Source of the DNA: DASXZH01 sp036502005
GTDB lineage: Bacteria; Armatimonadota; Fimbriimonadia; Fimbriimonadales; Fimbriimonadaceae
Length of the DNA stretch: 35,613 nt
NCBI GenBank assembly: GCA_036502005.1
Contig: DASXZH010000060.1
Location: 1 to 35,613, forward strand
Reading direction: 5' to 3'
Under the pieces are notes generated by a model that was given only the letters and a program-made list of their open reading frames with translations, ran no database searches and was not told where the DNA came from. Each line of letters opens with the position of its first letter. Positions within the stretch are counted from its first letter, which is position 1. Below are positions 8,578 through 15,811 of the stretch, one piece after another. Made by a program: the position numbers and the translations under genes.

Positions 8578-8969
8578 AATTAAAATTGTTCTTTCCAGCT
8601 TTGTTTTTGATGTTCTTGTTTGGATGTAAACCTGGAACGTTGCCTTCAACCGGACCGGTGCAGCCAATGGCTGTGACCGTAGTGTTGCAGAACTTCATGT
8701 TCAATCCAAGGGACGTAACGGTCGGGGCCGGGCAAACGGTCACCTTTATCAATAGCGATCCTCCAACTCGGCATACGGTCAACCGCGACATCACCACGAT
8801 TCCTGGCCCGGACGTGCCGTTTCTAGATCCCGGCCAGACTTATGTCTTTCAGGTGCCCCAAAACATTGCTTCCGGTACGAACATTTTTTATCACTGCAAT
8901 ATCCACGGCTCCGCCGGCGATGGAACCACATTTGGCGAGGGAATGAGCGGGGTGTTAAGGGTCAAGTAA
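8574..8969 (+). CDS. Cupredoxin (type 1 copper) lipoprotein
   Basis: This 131-residue lipoprotein begins MKLKLFFPALFLMFLFGC, a short basic n-region and hydrophobic core ending in a lipobox whose Cys18 would be acylated. The mature part is a plastocyanin-like cupredoxin. VVLQNFMFNPRDVTVGAGQTVTF is the usual strand pair, and the copper ligands are visible as His in TRHTVN, then Cys and His in YHCNIHGS, then Met in GEGMSGVL. It is probably an electron carrier or copper protein on the outer face of a membrane. I chose the TTG at 8574 because it overlaps the upstream stop (TTGA), giving translational coupling and a normal lipoprotein signal. An ATG at 8538 would add 12 residues inside the upstream gene. 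Confidence 0.88.
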   Translation: MKLKLFFPALFLMFLFGCKPGTLPSTGPVQPMAVTVVLQNFMFNPRDVTVGAGQTVTFINSDPPTRHTVNRDITTIPGPDVPFLDPGQTYVFQVPQNIASGTNIFYHCNIHGSAGDGTTFGEGMSGVLRVK

Positions 8970-8989
8970 ATATCTAATTCAATCTTTTT

Positions 8990-9017
8990 TTGTTAAGTGG
9001 CCGTCGAGGTGTAACCT
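8990..9017 (+). promoter_or_regulatory. Possible promoter before the TIGR03118-like gene
   Basis: TTGTTA (8990-8995) and TAACCT (9012-9017) are 16 nt apart. A transcript starting near 9024 would carry the GGGAG ribosome binding site just before ATG 9061. The match is weak. Confidence 0.3.
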
Positions 9018-9060
9018 GCGAGCCCTTTGATCTCATCAACACTCACTGGGAGTTAAATTT

Positions 9061-10176
9061 ATGAATGTTCCACAACGAATTTTGACATTTTCTATATTTG
9101 CCGCAAGCGTGATATTGATCGGCTGCGGTGGTTCCGGCAACGGTAGCGGAACAGGCGGGGCGACCGCTGGGGGAACCGCTGGAGGGACCGCAGGCGGAAC
9201 TACAGCAGGTGCCGGAAAGTTTGCCCAAGTGAACCTAGTTGCAGATACTGCGGGTAAGGCCAGTATTACGGACCCGCATCTTGTAAACCCCTGGGGCATC
9301 TCGTTCGCACCGGGCGGCGCTTTTTGGGTTTCGGACAACGGCACCGGCCTCTCGACTCTCTATAACACGTCGGGAGCGATCCAGAGTCTCGTCGTGACGA
9401 TCCCGGCGGCGGGAGGAAAATCGAATGGCCCGACATCTGGCCAGGTTTACAATGGCACCGCTGATTTTGGAATTGGGGGCACTGGGCCCGCAATCTTCAT
9501 CTTCGTAAATGAGGATGGCGTCATTTCTGGTTGGAACGCTGGCACAACTGCCTTAGTTGGCGTCGACCGTTCTGCTACTGGCGCGGTTTATAAGGGCGTC
9601 GCCCTTGGCTCTGTAGGCGGCACGAACTACCTGTACGCCACGAACTTCAACTCTGGCAAGGTGGATATGTTTACGGGCAGTTTCGGCCTTTTCAACTCCT
9701 TCACCGATCCCAGCATTCCCGCCGGCTTTGCTCCATTTGGAATCCAAAATATTGGCGGCCAGCTCTTTGTAACCTATGCAAAGCAAGACGCGGCAAAGCA
9801 TGACGACGTGAAAGGCGCTGGAAACGGCTATGTCGACATCTTCAGCACGAGTGGAACACTTGTTAAGAGGCTGATCTCGCAGGGCGCTTTGAACTCGCCA
9901 TGGGCTGTTGTCCAGGCGCCATCCGGCTTTGGCACAATCGGAGGCGATTTGCTGGTCGGCAACTTTGGCGATGGGAAAATCAACGCCTACAACATCTCAA
10001 CTGGGGCTGTCGTGGGACCCTTCAACGACACCACCGGCAAGCCTCTTGCAATCGACGGCCTCTGGGGCTTGATCTTTGGCAACGGCGGAGCCGGCGGAAA
10101 AGCGGGGACGCTGTATTTCACAGCGGGACCGAACTCTGAAGCGAACGGTCTCTTTGGATCGCTGACTGCTCAGTAG
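9061..10176 (+). CDS. TIGR03118-like lipoprotein (beta-propeller-type)
   Basis: This 371-residue protein starts with a lipoprotein signal (ILTFSIFAASVILIGC, Cys22) followed by a low-complexity Gly-Ala-Thr linker (residues about 23-52) with repeated GGT steps. The mature part opens with NLVADTAGKASITDPHLVNP and continues WGISFAP, FWVSDNGTGLSTLYN, closely matching the start of the TIGR03118 family. That family consists of propeller-like exported proteins of unknown function, common in Acidobacteria and similar soil bacteria. Repeats of the form 'G..LYATNFNSGKVDMF' and 'GGDLLVGNFGDGKINAYN' look like successive propeller blades. A GGGAG sequence before ATG 9061 supports the start. It lies 91 nt downstream of the cupredoxin gene and may be transcribed separately. 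Confidence 0.8.
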   Translation: MNVPQRILTFSIFAASVILIGCGGSGNGSGTGGATAGGTAGGTAGGTTAGAGKFAQVNLVADTAGKASITDPHLVNPWGISFAPGGAFWVSDNGTGLSTLYNTSGAIQSLVVTIPAAGGKSNGPTSGQVYNGTADFGIGGTGPAIFIFVNEDGVISGWNAGTTALVGVDRSATGAVYKGVALGSVGGTNYLYATNFNSGKVDMFTGSFGLFNSFTDPSIPAGFAPFGIQNIGGQLFVTYAKQDAAKHDDVKGAGNGYVDIFSTSGTLVKRLISQGALNSPWAVVQAPSGFGTIGGDLLVGNFGDGKINAYNISTGAVVGPFNDTTGKPLAIDGLWGLIFGNGGAGGKAGTLYFTAGPNSEANGLFGSLTAQ

Positions 10177-10187
10177 GTTCACCATTT

Positions 10188-10216
10188 GGAGTGTGGGAAA
10201 TGACTTCCCGCACTCC
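10188..10216. repeat. GGAGTG hairpin, 12-bp stem
   Basis: GGAGTGTGGGAA (10188-10199) pairs with TTCCCGCACTCC (10205-10216) around a 5-nt loop, with one G-U pair. It sits 11 nt after the stop codon of the preceding gene. No T-run follows, so it may stabilise the transcript end or be a dispersed palindromic element rather than a classical terminator. Confidence 0.75.
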
Positions 10217-10222
10217 GGAATC

Positions 10223-10375
10223 AGTTTGGAGTGCGGGCGATTAAAAAAGGGGAGCCATCTACCGCGCCTTGTGCCGATTTATCGCGCCCCTTAAGGGAAG
10301 CCAACTTTGGAGTGCGGGAATTTATTCCCGCTTTACACCCGGAACTCCGCCCCGATTTATCGGGCTCTTAAAGGA
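10223..10375 (+). repeat. Two further GGAGTGCGGG copies with associated GATTTATCG motifs
   Basis: TTTGGAGTGCGGG recurs near 10223 and near 10311. The second copy continues as the palindrome GCGGGAATTTATTCCCGC. Each is followed by a GATTTATCG motif and a CCTTAAGGGAAGCC or CTTAAAGGAAGCC tail. CCCGAT-TT-ATCGGG near 10350 is itself a perfect inverted repeat. Confidence 0.65.
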
Positions 10376-10402
10376 AGCCCCCGGCACGGTCCGGAGGCCC
10401 GG

Positions 10403-10474
10403 AGGGCTGTAATAACTTAGCGAAGGGTGAAGTCGCAGTCGCCGAAGCGTAGCGAGGCGACAAGACGGAGCCCT
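10403..10474 (-). repeat. AGGGCT-bounded hairpin element, copy 1
   Basis: On the minus strand this block begins AGGGCT and ends AGCCCT. It contains GTCGCC...GGCGAC arms and the words TTCACCCTTCGCTAA. A second copy in the other orientation is at 15042-15101. Confidence 0.5.
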
Positions 10475-10585
10475 GGTAACTGCCACCAGCCCCTTCCGGC
10501 GCAGCTTTGTTACAATGTATCAAGGAGTTGGCAAATCCACATCATTTACGACCGTCCGAATCGAGATTCGACAATCGAAACTCCC

Positions 10586-10999
10586 CTAGGGCGTTCCCTC
10601 GGGGAACCAAAGCTTCAGCTCTCGCTCGGCGGCTTCCGGATCGCTGCTGCTGTGAGTGAGGTTATCCTCGATCGAAAGAGCCAAATCGCCCCGAACGGTG
10701 CCGGGTGCGGCATCCACCGGGTTCGTCGCCCCCATGGTCGTTCGAATCGCTTTCACGGCGTTTTCGCCGCTGACCGCCATGGCAACGATGGGGCCGCTGG
10801 TAAGGTAGCTGACAACGCCTTCAAAAAAGCCTTTGCCCTTATGCTCGGCATAATGCTCCTCAACTGTCGAGCGGTCCGCCTTGATCAATTTAAGTGCGGC
10901 CACGCGAAGTCCGCGCGCCTCAATACGTCGTGTGATCTCGCCAATGAGGTTGCGCTCAACGCCACCCGGCTTGATTAAAACAAGTGTCTTCTCAATCAT
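10586..10999 (-). CDS. ndk: Nucleoside diphosphate kinase
   Basis: This 137-residue cytoplasmic enzyme transfers the gamma-phosphate between nucleoside triphosphates and diphosphates through a phospho-histidine. It starts MIEKTLVLIKPGGVERNLIG, typical of the family (Lys10), and ends with the active-site block NLTHSSSDPEAAERE (113-127) in which His116 is the catalytic histidine. The usual HGSDS reads HSSSD here, and the KPD of most relatives is KPG. The ATG lies one nucleotide after the stop of the M42 peptidase gene, so translation is probably coupled. An earlier in-frame ATG (11023) would overlap that gene and adds an atypical N-terminus. No ribosome binding site is evident. Confidence 0.93.
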   Translation of the reverse strand: MIEKTLVLIKPGGVERNLIGEITRRIEARGLRVAALKLIKADRSTVEEHYAEHKGKGFFEGVVSYLTSGPIVAMAVSGENAVKAIRTTMGATNPVDAAPGTVRGDLALSIEDNLTHSSSDPEAAERELKLWFPEGTP

Positions 11000-11000
11000 A

Positions 11001-12095
11001 TTAGGGGTTAAGGATACCGGCATGGGCCAGCTTCGGCGTGAAATCGGTGTCTGGTTTAACGCGTTTGCAATACGCAGCCATGAGCTTGGCGCAGTTCTCC
11101 ACGTCCGTTAAGCTAAGCAGTTCGCACGGAGTGTGCATGTATCTTAGCGCTGTCCCTAGGAGCCCGGTCGCCATTCCGCCGCGAGATATCTGCATGGCGT
11201 TGGCATCGGTTCCCGTTCCGCCGGGAGCGACGTCCACTTGGTAAGGGATCTCCTCTTCGGTCGCGCCATCGATCAGCATTTTGAATACGATCGGGTTAAT
11301 ATTGGCCCCACGGGTGACGCTGGGGCCCTTTCCAACATCGAGTTGGCCGTATCGAGTCTTGCTCACGCTGGGATAGTCGATCGCGTGGTTGACGTCAACC
11401 GCGATTCCACTCTGGGCATTTACCGCGTAGGCCGCGGTTCGGGCGCCGCGTAAGCCAATCTCTTCCTGAACCGTTGCCACTGCGTAAACGCCCACCCGTG
11501 GATCGAGAGAATTTGTTTCTTTAAGTAGGCGTAGCGCTTCCGCGACTACGAACGCCCCCATCTTGTTGTCGAAGCCCCTCGCCGTCGCCCGGTCACCCAG
11601 CAGCATTTGAAACTCGTATTGGAAGGTGACGACATCGCCGAGGCTGATCACGTCTTCCGCTTCCTTCTTGTTGGTCGCGCCTATGTCGATCCAAAGGTCT
11701 TTCAACTCGGGCTTTTTCTTACGCTCGTCTTCTTCCAGCAGGTGGATAGCCTTTCGGCCAATAATGCCGGCCACTTTCTGTTTGCCGTGCACCCAAACCC
11801 GCTGTCCAACCGGGATCGTGCTATCGTGCCCGCCGATGCCGCTGAAGTAGAGGAGGCCGTCATCGCTGATGTAATGGATGATGAAGCCGATCTCGTCCAT
11901 ATGGCCGGCAAGCATGATCTTCTGCTTCGCATCAGGGTTGGCGATAGCCCAAACGTTGCCGTGGGTATCGGTTTGGACTTTGTCGGCAAAGCCTTTGGTG
12001 TAGTTGCGGTAGACCTCTGCGGCGTGCTCCTCAAACCCTGAGGGGGATGGGACGTTGACGAGGGTCTTGAAAAAATCGAGGGATTCGGGGCGCAT
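11001..12095 (-). CDS. M42 family metallo-aminopeptidase (FrvX/YsdC-like)
   Basis: This 364-residue cytoplasmic enzyme should cleave N-terminal residues from peptides using two metal ions in a large tetrahedral oligomer. The metal and catalytic residues are visible: His65 and Asp67 in MLAGHMDEIG, Asp176 in ARGFDNKMG, Glu211-Glu212 in VQEEIGLRGA, Asp234 in IAVDVNHA and His321 in YMHTPCE. Length and order are normal for the family. Residues about 77-165 form the inserted PDZ-like dimerisation domain. It is the first gene of a two-gene unit with ndk, one nucleotide away. A TACACT hexamer lies 9 nt upstream of the ATG, with no ribosome binding site, which hints at a very short leader. Confidence 0.93.
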   Translation of the reverse strand: MRPESLDFFKTLVNVPSPSGFEEHAAEVYRNYTKGFADKVQTDTHGNVWAIANPDAKQKIMLAGHMDEIGFIIHYISDDGLLYFSGIGGHDSTIPVGQRVWVHGKQKVAGIIGRKAIHLLEEDERKKKPELKDLWIDIGATNKKEAEDVISLGDVVTFQYEFQMLLGDRATARGFDNKMGAFVVAEALRLLKETNSLDPRVGVYAVATVQEEIGLRGARTAAYAVNAQSGIAVDVNHAIDYPSVSKTRYGQLDVGKGPSVTRGANINPIVFKMLIDGATEEEIPYQVDVAPGGTGTDANAMQISRGGMATGLLGTALRYMHTPCELLSLTDVENCAKLMAAYCKRVKPDTDFTPKLAHAGILNP

Positions 12096-12139
12096 GAAGG
12101 TGTTAGTGTACTACCAGGCGTAGTGCGTATCTGGATTTT

Positions 12140-12268
12140 CACGCAGAGACGCAGAGGGCGCAGAGAATTTGAATAAGAGTTTCTTCATTGGGCCTGCTTC
12201 GATAAAGATTGGCCCGTGTTGACGAATCTGGAATCCGAAGTTCACGGAAAGACGCAAAGCTCGCAAAG
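12140..12268 (+). repeat. Phased CGCAGAG/CGCAAAG repeats, two copies
   Basis: Copies at 12140-12165 (three CGCAGAG words) and 12243-12268 (GACGCAAAG then TCGCAAAG) are about 100 bp apart, the same orientation. A third at 12317-12342 is inverted. Confidence 0.7.
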
Positions 12269-12362
12269 AGGGATTGGATGCATGAATGCAGGCTGAGACC
12301 AAATCTGCATTGCGATCTTCGCCTCTCCGCGCCTTCGCGTGAGATTTCGATCCCTGTGCCGG

Positions 12363-12399
12363 ACACCGAACACCGAAGACCGAATACCGACCACCGAAT
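12363..12399. repeat. Degenerate ACCGAA tandem repeat
   Basis: The words ACACCGAA, CACCGAAG, ACCGAAT, ACCGACC and ACCGAATG follow one another with a period of 7-8 nt just after the end of the Met-rich barrel gene. Confidence 0.7.
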
Positions 12400-12405
12400 G
12401 CCGCG

Positions 12406-14016
12406 TTACATCTTCGAAGGCTTAACCCGGAAGAACACCCCAAACGTGAATGGATTTCGCCCGTAATAGGGCACCAGCGAACCTGGGAAGCTATAAATCC
12501 CGCCGTACGCGCCAACCCCGAAATCGAACCCGGAATGGGTGTAAAAGTTGTGAACGTCGCCAAAAAGCAGCTTATTGATCACATAGTCGCCGGCGGGGAC
12601 GTTGTAAAGCTCATCTTTGGCAACCCGTTCGAAGCGAGTAAAGAATGCCTCTTGCCTGTGATAGTAGGTGCCCTCGATCAGGAGGGCGTTCGACGGCGCG
12701 GCCGTTCCTTCAACAATATCGCGGCCCCAGTAGGCGGTGGTCGAAAGGTTGTCGTCCCCAAAGTTGTGGCTGTAGGCGGCACTTAGGCTTAAGCGGTGTT
12801 CGTTCACCCCTGGAGAAAGCGCTTCCGGAGATGAGAGATAGCCGTAAGACCCACTAAAAGACCAATCCTTACTCGGGTTATAACTTAGCCGCCCTGATCC
12901 GGAATTAAGCCCTTCCGGCCCGATTGTATATCGGTTCTCGCCCGGCTCGTGGCCATTAAAAACGGAGCCTTCAGCTTTCCAGCGGTTGTCGTAAACTGCA
13001 CCCAGCGTGATGACGCCGAAGCTGATGTGGGTGCTGTCAAACCAGTGATGAGAGATGGGCGCCTCGGGGATTTCCATGCCGCTTGGCCGATGTAAGTACA
13101 TCACATCGCCAAGCGCGGGCTCACCCACGGGGCCTCCATAAATGAACCCAGACCAATCCTTGCCCACGGGATGGCTATATGAGCCGGCCAGTTCAGAAAA
13201 GATATTGTGCGGATGCTGGCGGTCAACAAGCGGCCGACGATGCGCGGTTTCACCTGTTTGAAAGAGGTTCGGCACGCCGAACTCGCCATTGATGATGGGG
13301 TCGAGCGAGGTCATGAAGTTGAGGCCTAGAGTGCCTCCGCTGAGTTCCTTGCTACCCATCAACATCATCATCGAGTTGCTGAAGAAGCCTTTGTCTCCGC
13401 GCTTACCGCCCGCGTTTACGTAGCCGGCCTGAGCGATTCCCATGGTGCCGAAATCGAATCCTCCTACGTTGCCAAGCATCTTCATGAACATGGGCGAGGA
13501 ATCAGGCTGCCATGAAGTGCCGGAGCCTTCGCGATTAGCGGTCCAGCCGCCCAGCGTTCCCTTCATCTGCATGCCTTCCATGTTGTGCATGCCGCCCATT
13601 CCGGGCATATCGCTCATCTCAGATTTCCCGATATTCAAGCCAAAAGAGAGAACTGCCTGTTTTTTTCCTGTGACCGTGAGAGTTAAATCAAGCTGAAATT
13701 TGCCCGCATGAGGAAAGATGATTTCGACATCATAGTGGCCGGGTTTTGGTTCCGCGCTGACCTCAGGTTGCTCCATTCTCATCCCGGACATGGCGGGCAT
13801 GGATAGGTGGGCGGCGATGCTTAGGTTCTCGCTGGGCACCATGGATTTTGCCGCCATGATCGAGAAATCTAAATTCGCAGGTTTGCCAGGCTCAACTTTG
13901 CTTATGTTAGTTTCGAGCATCGCTATGTAGGGACCGGCGCTCGCAGTCTGTTGGGCGGCGGCTGGGCGAGCGGGAGTGGTAGCGAAAAGGATGATTGCGA
14001 GTAAGAATCTGATCAT
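12406..14016 (-). CDS. Met-rich FixH/YtkA-like domain fused to an outer-membrane barrel
   Basis: This 536-residue exported protein has a signal peptide at about residues 1-21 (LLAIILFATTPARPAAA). Residues about 30-130 resemble a FixH/YtkA-like immunoglobulin-fold domain (HLSMPAMSGMRMEQPEV, PGHYDVEIIFPHAGKFQLDL). A striking Met cluster follows at 134-151, with Met at 134, 137, 140, 143, 146, 149 and 151. From about 155 onward the sequence is a barrel-like run of strands and aromatic turns (REGSGTSWQPDSSPMFMK, HRRPLVDRQHPHNIFSELAGSYSH) that recurs in uncharacterised proteins linked to copper or heavy-metal loci. I infer copper(I) binding and an outer-membrane location; neither is shown. It ends near 12406 next to repeats and is not obviously in an operon. 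Confidence 0.7.
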   Translation of the reverse strand: MIRFLLAIILFATTPARPAAAQQTASAGPYIAMLETNISKVEPGKPANLDFSIMAAKSMVPSENLSIAAHLSMPAMSGMRMEQPEVSAEPKPGHYDVEIIFPHAGKFQLDLTLTVTGKKQAVLSFGLNIGKSEMSDMPGMGGMHNMEGMQMKGTLGGWTANREGSGTSWQPDSSPMFMKMLGNVGGFDFGTMGIAQAGYVNAGGKRGDKGFFSNSMMMLMGSKELSGGTLGLNFMTSLDPIINGEFGVPNLFQTGETAHRRPLVDRQHPHNIFSELAGSYSHPVGKDWSGFIYGGPVGEPALGDVMYLHRPSGMEIPEAPISHHWFDSTHISFGVITLGAVYDNRWKAEGSVFNGHEPGENRYTIGPEGLNSGSGRLSYNPSKDWSFSGSYGYLSSPEALSPGVNEHRLSLSAAYSHNFGDDNLSTTAYWGRDIVEGTAAPSNALLIEGTYYHRQEAFFTRFERVAKDELYNVPAGDYVINKLLFGDVHNFYTHSGFDFGVGAYGGIYSFPGSLVPYYGRNPFTFGVFFRVKPSKM

Positions 14017-14100
14017 CCGATTGTATCCGCGTCTGGGCCGTCGACGTGGAACATATCCTCAACCGGGATTGGGGTTGATCGGTTCCCGCGCTTGAAATGA

Positions 14101-14952
14101 TCAGTCGATATATCTTGGCTTTAACCGGCCGGGTTTAAGTGTTCCTCGCAGAAACTTGCTTTGCAGCCGAAACTGCACGGCCGAATGCCAAAGACCAACT
14201 AGGGCCGCGATTACGGCGGGGATACCTGGGATTGCATGGGCTGCCGTGAGAAAACTGCGGTGTTGGACATAGAAAAGGAGATCCAAAACCACGTACACCA
14301 AGACTAGCAGCTTCCACCCAACAGTGAATGCCCGAAAGCGGACAACAGGAAGAAAGGCGGTTGGCGGGAGAAGTTCTACCGGTCCTGGAGAATGCTGGTG
14401 GATTGCATCTCGCCAGGCGCCGATGACTTCAACCGATTTCCCCATGGCCGGTTTGGTGTCGTACAAATAGTCGGTGACGCAGAGCTGAACGCCATTTTCG
14501 TTCATCTTCAGGACCTCGTACTTGACCATGTCGATTTTGTTTAAGGAAGGAGGGCTGTCGAGGGCTAAGTCGGAAATCGAAAAGTCAGTTCGGCGACCCT
14601 TAAAGTTGAGGTTGCCGAACTTTCGATAGAGCACTCCATGGTCTTTGCCCGTTATCGCACCGTTCTGAATGATGAGAATACGGACGAGAGCCTTTTCCTC
14701 GCCCACGCAGGATTCGGCGAGCTGCTTTAACCGTTTAAGATGGATACGGCCAGGTTGCCAAAGCACGTAGGTTCCAGTTGCGAATAACACGAGCATGCCC
14801 ATACCCCTCGCGCTACCTTTGGGCATGTAGGCTTCATTCGCGGAAAGAGCCGTTGCGATCAAAAGCGTGATCAGGCAAACAGGCAGCCAAAGCCGAACGA
14901 GCGAAAGCTTGTCGGGGACGTCATGCCAAGCTGCTTGCTTGAACCTAGGCAT
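14101..14952 (-). CDS. Membrane protein of unknown function, four predicted helices
   Basis: I do not recognise this 283-residue protein. It has two hydrophobic helices near the N-terminus (about 19-39, LWLPVCLITLLIATALSAN, and 50-66, GMGMLVLFATGTYVLW), a soluble central part (about 70-205), and two more helices (about 212-229 and 240-260). The central part contains YEVLKMNENGVQLCVTDYLYDTKP, a strand-rich sequence that could be a small cytoplasmic beta-domain. The C-terminus is basic. A TAAACT hexamer lies exactly 6 nt before the ATG and there is no ribosome binding site, so the transcript may be leaderless. It stands alone between the Met-rich barrel gene and a repeat-filled gap. Confidence 0.65.
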   Translation of the reverse strand: MPRFKQAAWHDVPDKLSLVRLWLPVCLITLLIATALSANEAYMPKGSARGMGMLVLFATGTYVLWQPGRIHLKRLKQLAESCVGEEKALVRILIIQNGAITGKDHGVLYRKFGNLNFKGRRTDFSISDLALDSPPSLNKIDMVKYEVLKMNENGVQLCVTDYLYDTKPAMGKSVEVIGAWRDAIHQHSPGPVELLPPTAFLPVVRFRAFTVGWKLLVLVYVVLDLLFYVQHRSFLTAAHAIPGIPAVIAALVGLWHSAVQFRLQSKFLRGTLKPGRLKPRYID

Positions 14953-15041
14953 TACTGTAGTTTACAGGATTTAATAAAGTTACGCAAATCGACAAATCTT
15001 CGCATTGTCACAAGTGATATAGGCTCGATTTATCGATTTCC

Positions 15042-15101
15042 AGGGCTACGCTCGCTCGACTACGTCGAACTTCGCTTCACCCTCCGCTAAAGTATTTAGC
15101 C
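15042..15101 (+). repeat. AGGGCT-bounded element, copy 2
   Basis: It shares AGGGCT at the left, then TTCACCCTCCGCTAA and a TATTTAGCC tail, with the minus-strand reading of the element at 10403-10474, where the matching words are TTCACCCTTCGCTAA and TATTACAGCC. Confidence 0.5.
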
Positions 15102-15142
15102 ACTTTGGGGCGTGGGATTCTTAGATTCAAATACCAATTTGT

Positions 15143-15372
15143 AATTTGTCTTTGCGAGGAGTGGAAGTGCGCCGAAGGCGCACTGGAGCGATGCGGCAAT
15201 CTTTGTGGCACACCACCGGTTTTGGTGCTAATCGCACATTAAGCACGGATTCTCCGTTCGAGGGCGCGATCAGTGCCTGCCTCCTTACCTAGTGCCAAAG
15301 GCTCTTACGAGTAGGTTGCCGCGTCGCTTCAGTGCGACTTCGCCGCCCTGAAGCTCCTCGCAATGACAAATT
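15143..15372. repeat. MITE-like element with 60-bp imperfect inverted ends
   Basis: The left arm (15143-15202) and the reverse complement of the right arm (15313-15372) align without gaps over 60 bp with about 11 mismatches. They share AATTTGTC, TTGCGAGGAG, GCGAAG-like and GCGGCAA words. The left arm also folds by itself through GTGCGCC-GAA-GGCGCAC. Between the arms lie 110 bp with no coding potential. The TTGCGAGGAGC words resemble dispersed palindromes seen in several unrelated bacteria. Confidence 0.75.
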
Positions 15373-15432
15373 TCAATAAACTGTTGCTAGCGATCGATTG
15401 CCAAGCGTCCTTTTTGATTCGGGCCACTGAAC

Positions 15433-15792
15433 CTAAGCCGACCCTTGCTCTAAACCAAATCGATGGGTCACTTGGATTTCCCCGACGATGTTCGAGTTGA
15501 ACTCATCCAACTCCTCGGCCGGGATCCAATACTCCTCGTGAACACGTGAGCCCACGATCTGCCGCTCATAGCGAGAAATGAACTCCAAGGCAACCTCAAA
15601 CTGCGTTACGAACCCAGAACCGCTATCGCGAACGTTCCACTCACGAGCGATGAAGATCGCGTATTCCACGTTGCAGACCGGATAGAAGATCGGTTGGGTT
15701 AGCAACCGGGGCGGGAAGGCCTTAAACCCGGCAGCTTCAATCAGCGCTAATTCCTTCGGACCGACGGGCCCGAAGAGGGTTACCGTTTCCAC
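15433..15792 (-). CDS. Conserved 119-residue protein downstream of pyrC
   Basis: This small soluble protein begins METVTLFGPVGPKELALIEAAGFKAFPPRL and ends in YWIPAEELDEFNSNIVGEIQV. It belongs to a recurring family of about 110-120 residues that databases sometimes label 'ADP-ribosylation/crystallin J1', a name I regard as unproven. It has no signal peptide or membrane helix. It follows pyrC by 19 nt on the same strand and is likely the last gene of the pyr transcript. That linkage may be chance, since nothing in the sequence points to a role in pyrimidine synthesis. The Pro- and aromatic-rich core (QPIFYPVCNVEYAIFIAREW) suggests a compact alpha/beta fold. Confidence 0.7.
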   Translation of the reverse strand: METVTLFGPVGPKELALIEAAGFKAFPPRLLTQPIFYPVCNVEYAIFIAREWNVRDSGSGFVTQFEVALEFISRYERQIVGSRVHEEYWIPAEELDEFNSNIVGEIQVTHRFGLEQGSA

Positions 15793-15811
15793 TAACTAAC
15801 ACCGCCGAAGC

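Larger units (their letters stand above)
10177..10585. other. 409-bp intergenic region packed with hairpin repeats, no gene seen
   Basis: The stretch holds three copies of the GGAGTGCGGGAA hairpin family (10188, 10223 and 10311), two GATTTATCG motifs, and an AGGGCT/AGCCCT-bounded element (10403-10474). Frames crossing it are repeat translations and do not look like proteins. Confidence 0.6.
12096..12405. other. 310-bp intergenic region of short repeats, no gene seen
   Basis: This holds three phased CGCAAAG/CGCAGAG repeats (12140-12165 and 12243-12268 in one orientation, 12317-12342 in the other) and a run of ACCGAA words at 12363-12399. Frames across it translate the repeats only. Confidence 0.6.
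14953..15432. other. 480-bp intergenic region with repeat elements, no gene seen
   Basis: This holds the second AGGGCT element (15042-15101), a degenerate GGAGTGCGGGAA-like copy near 15104, and a 230-bp element with 60-bp inverted ends (15143-15372). No coding region is supported. Confidence 0.6.

Noticed and set aside
10427..10978. A 183-codon open frame on the plus strand over ndk
   Set aside because: It is antisense to ndk, has no family signature and an odd composition; the ndk frame explains the conservation.
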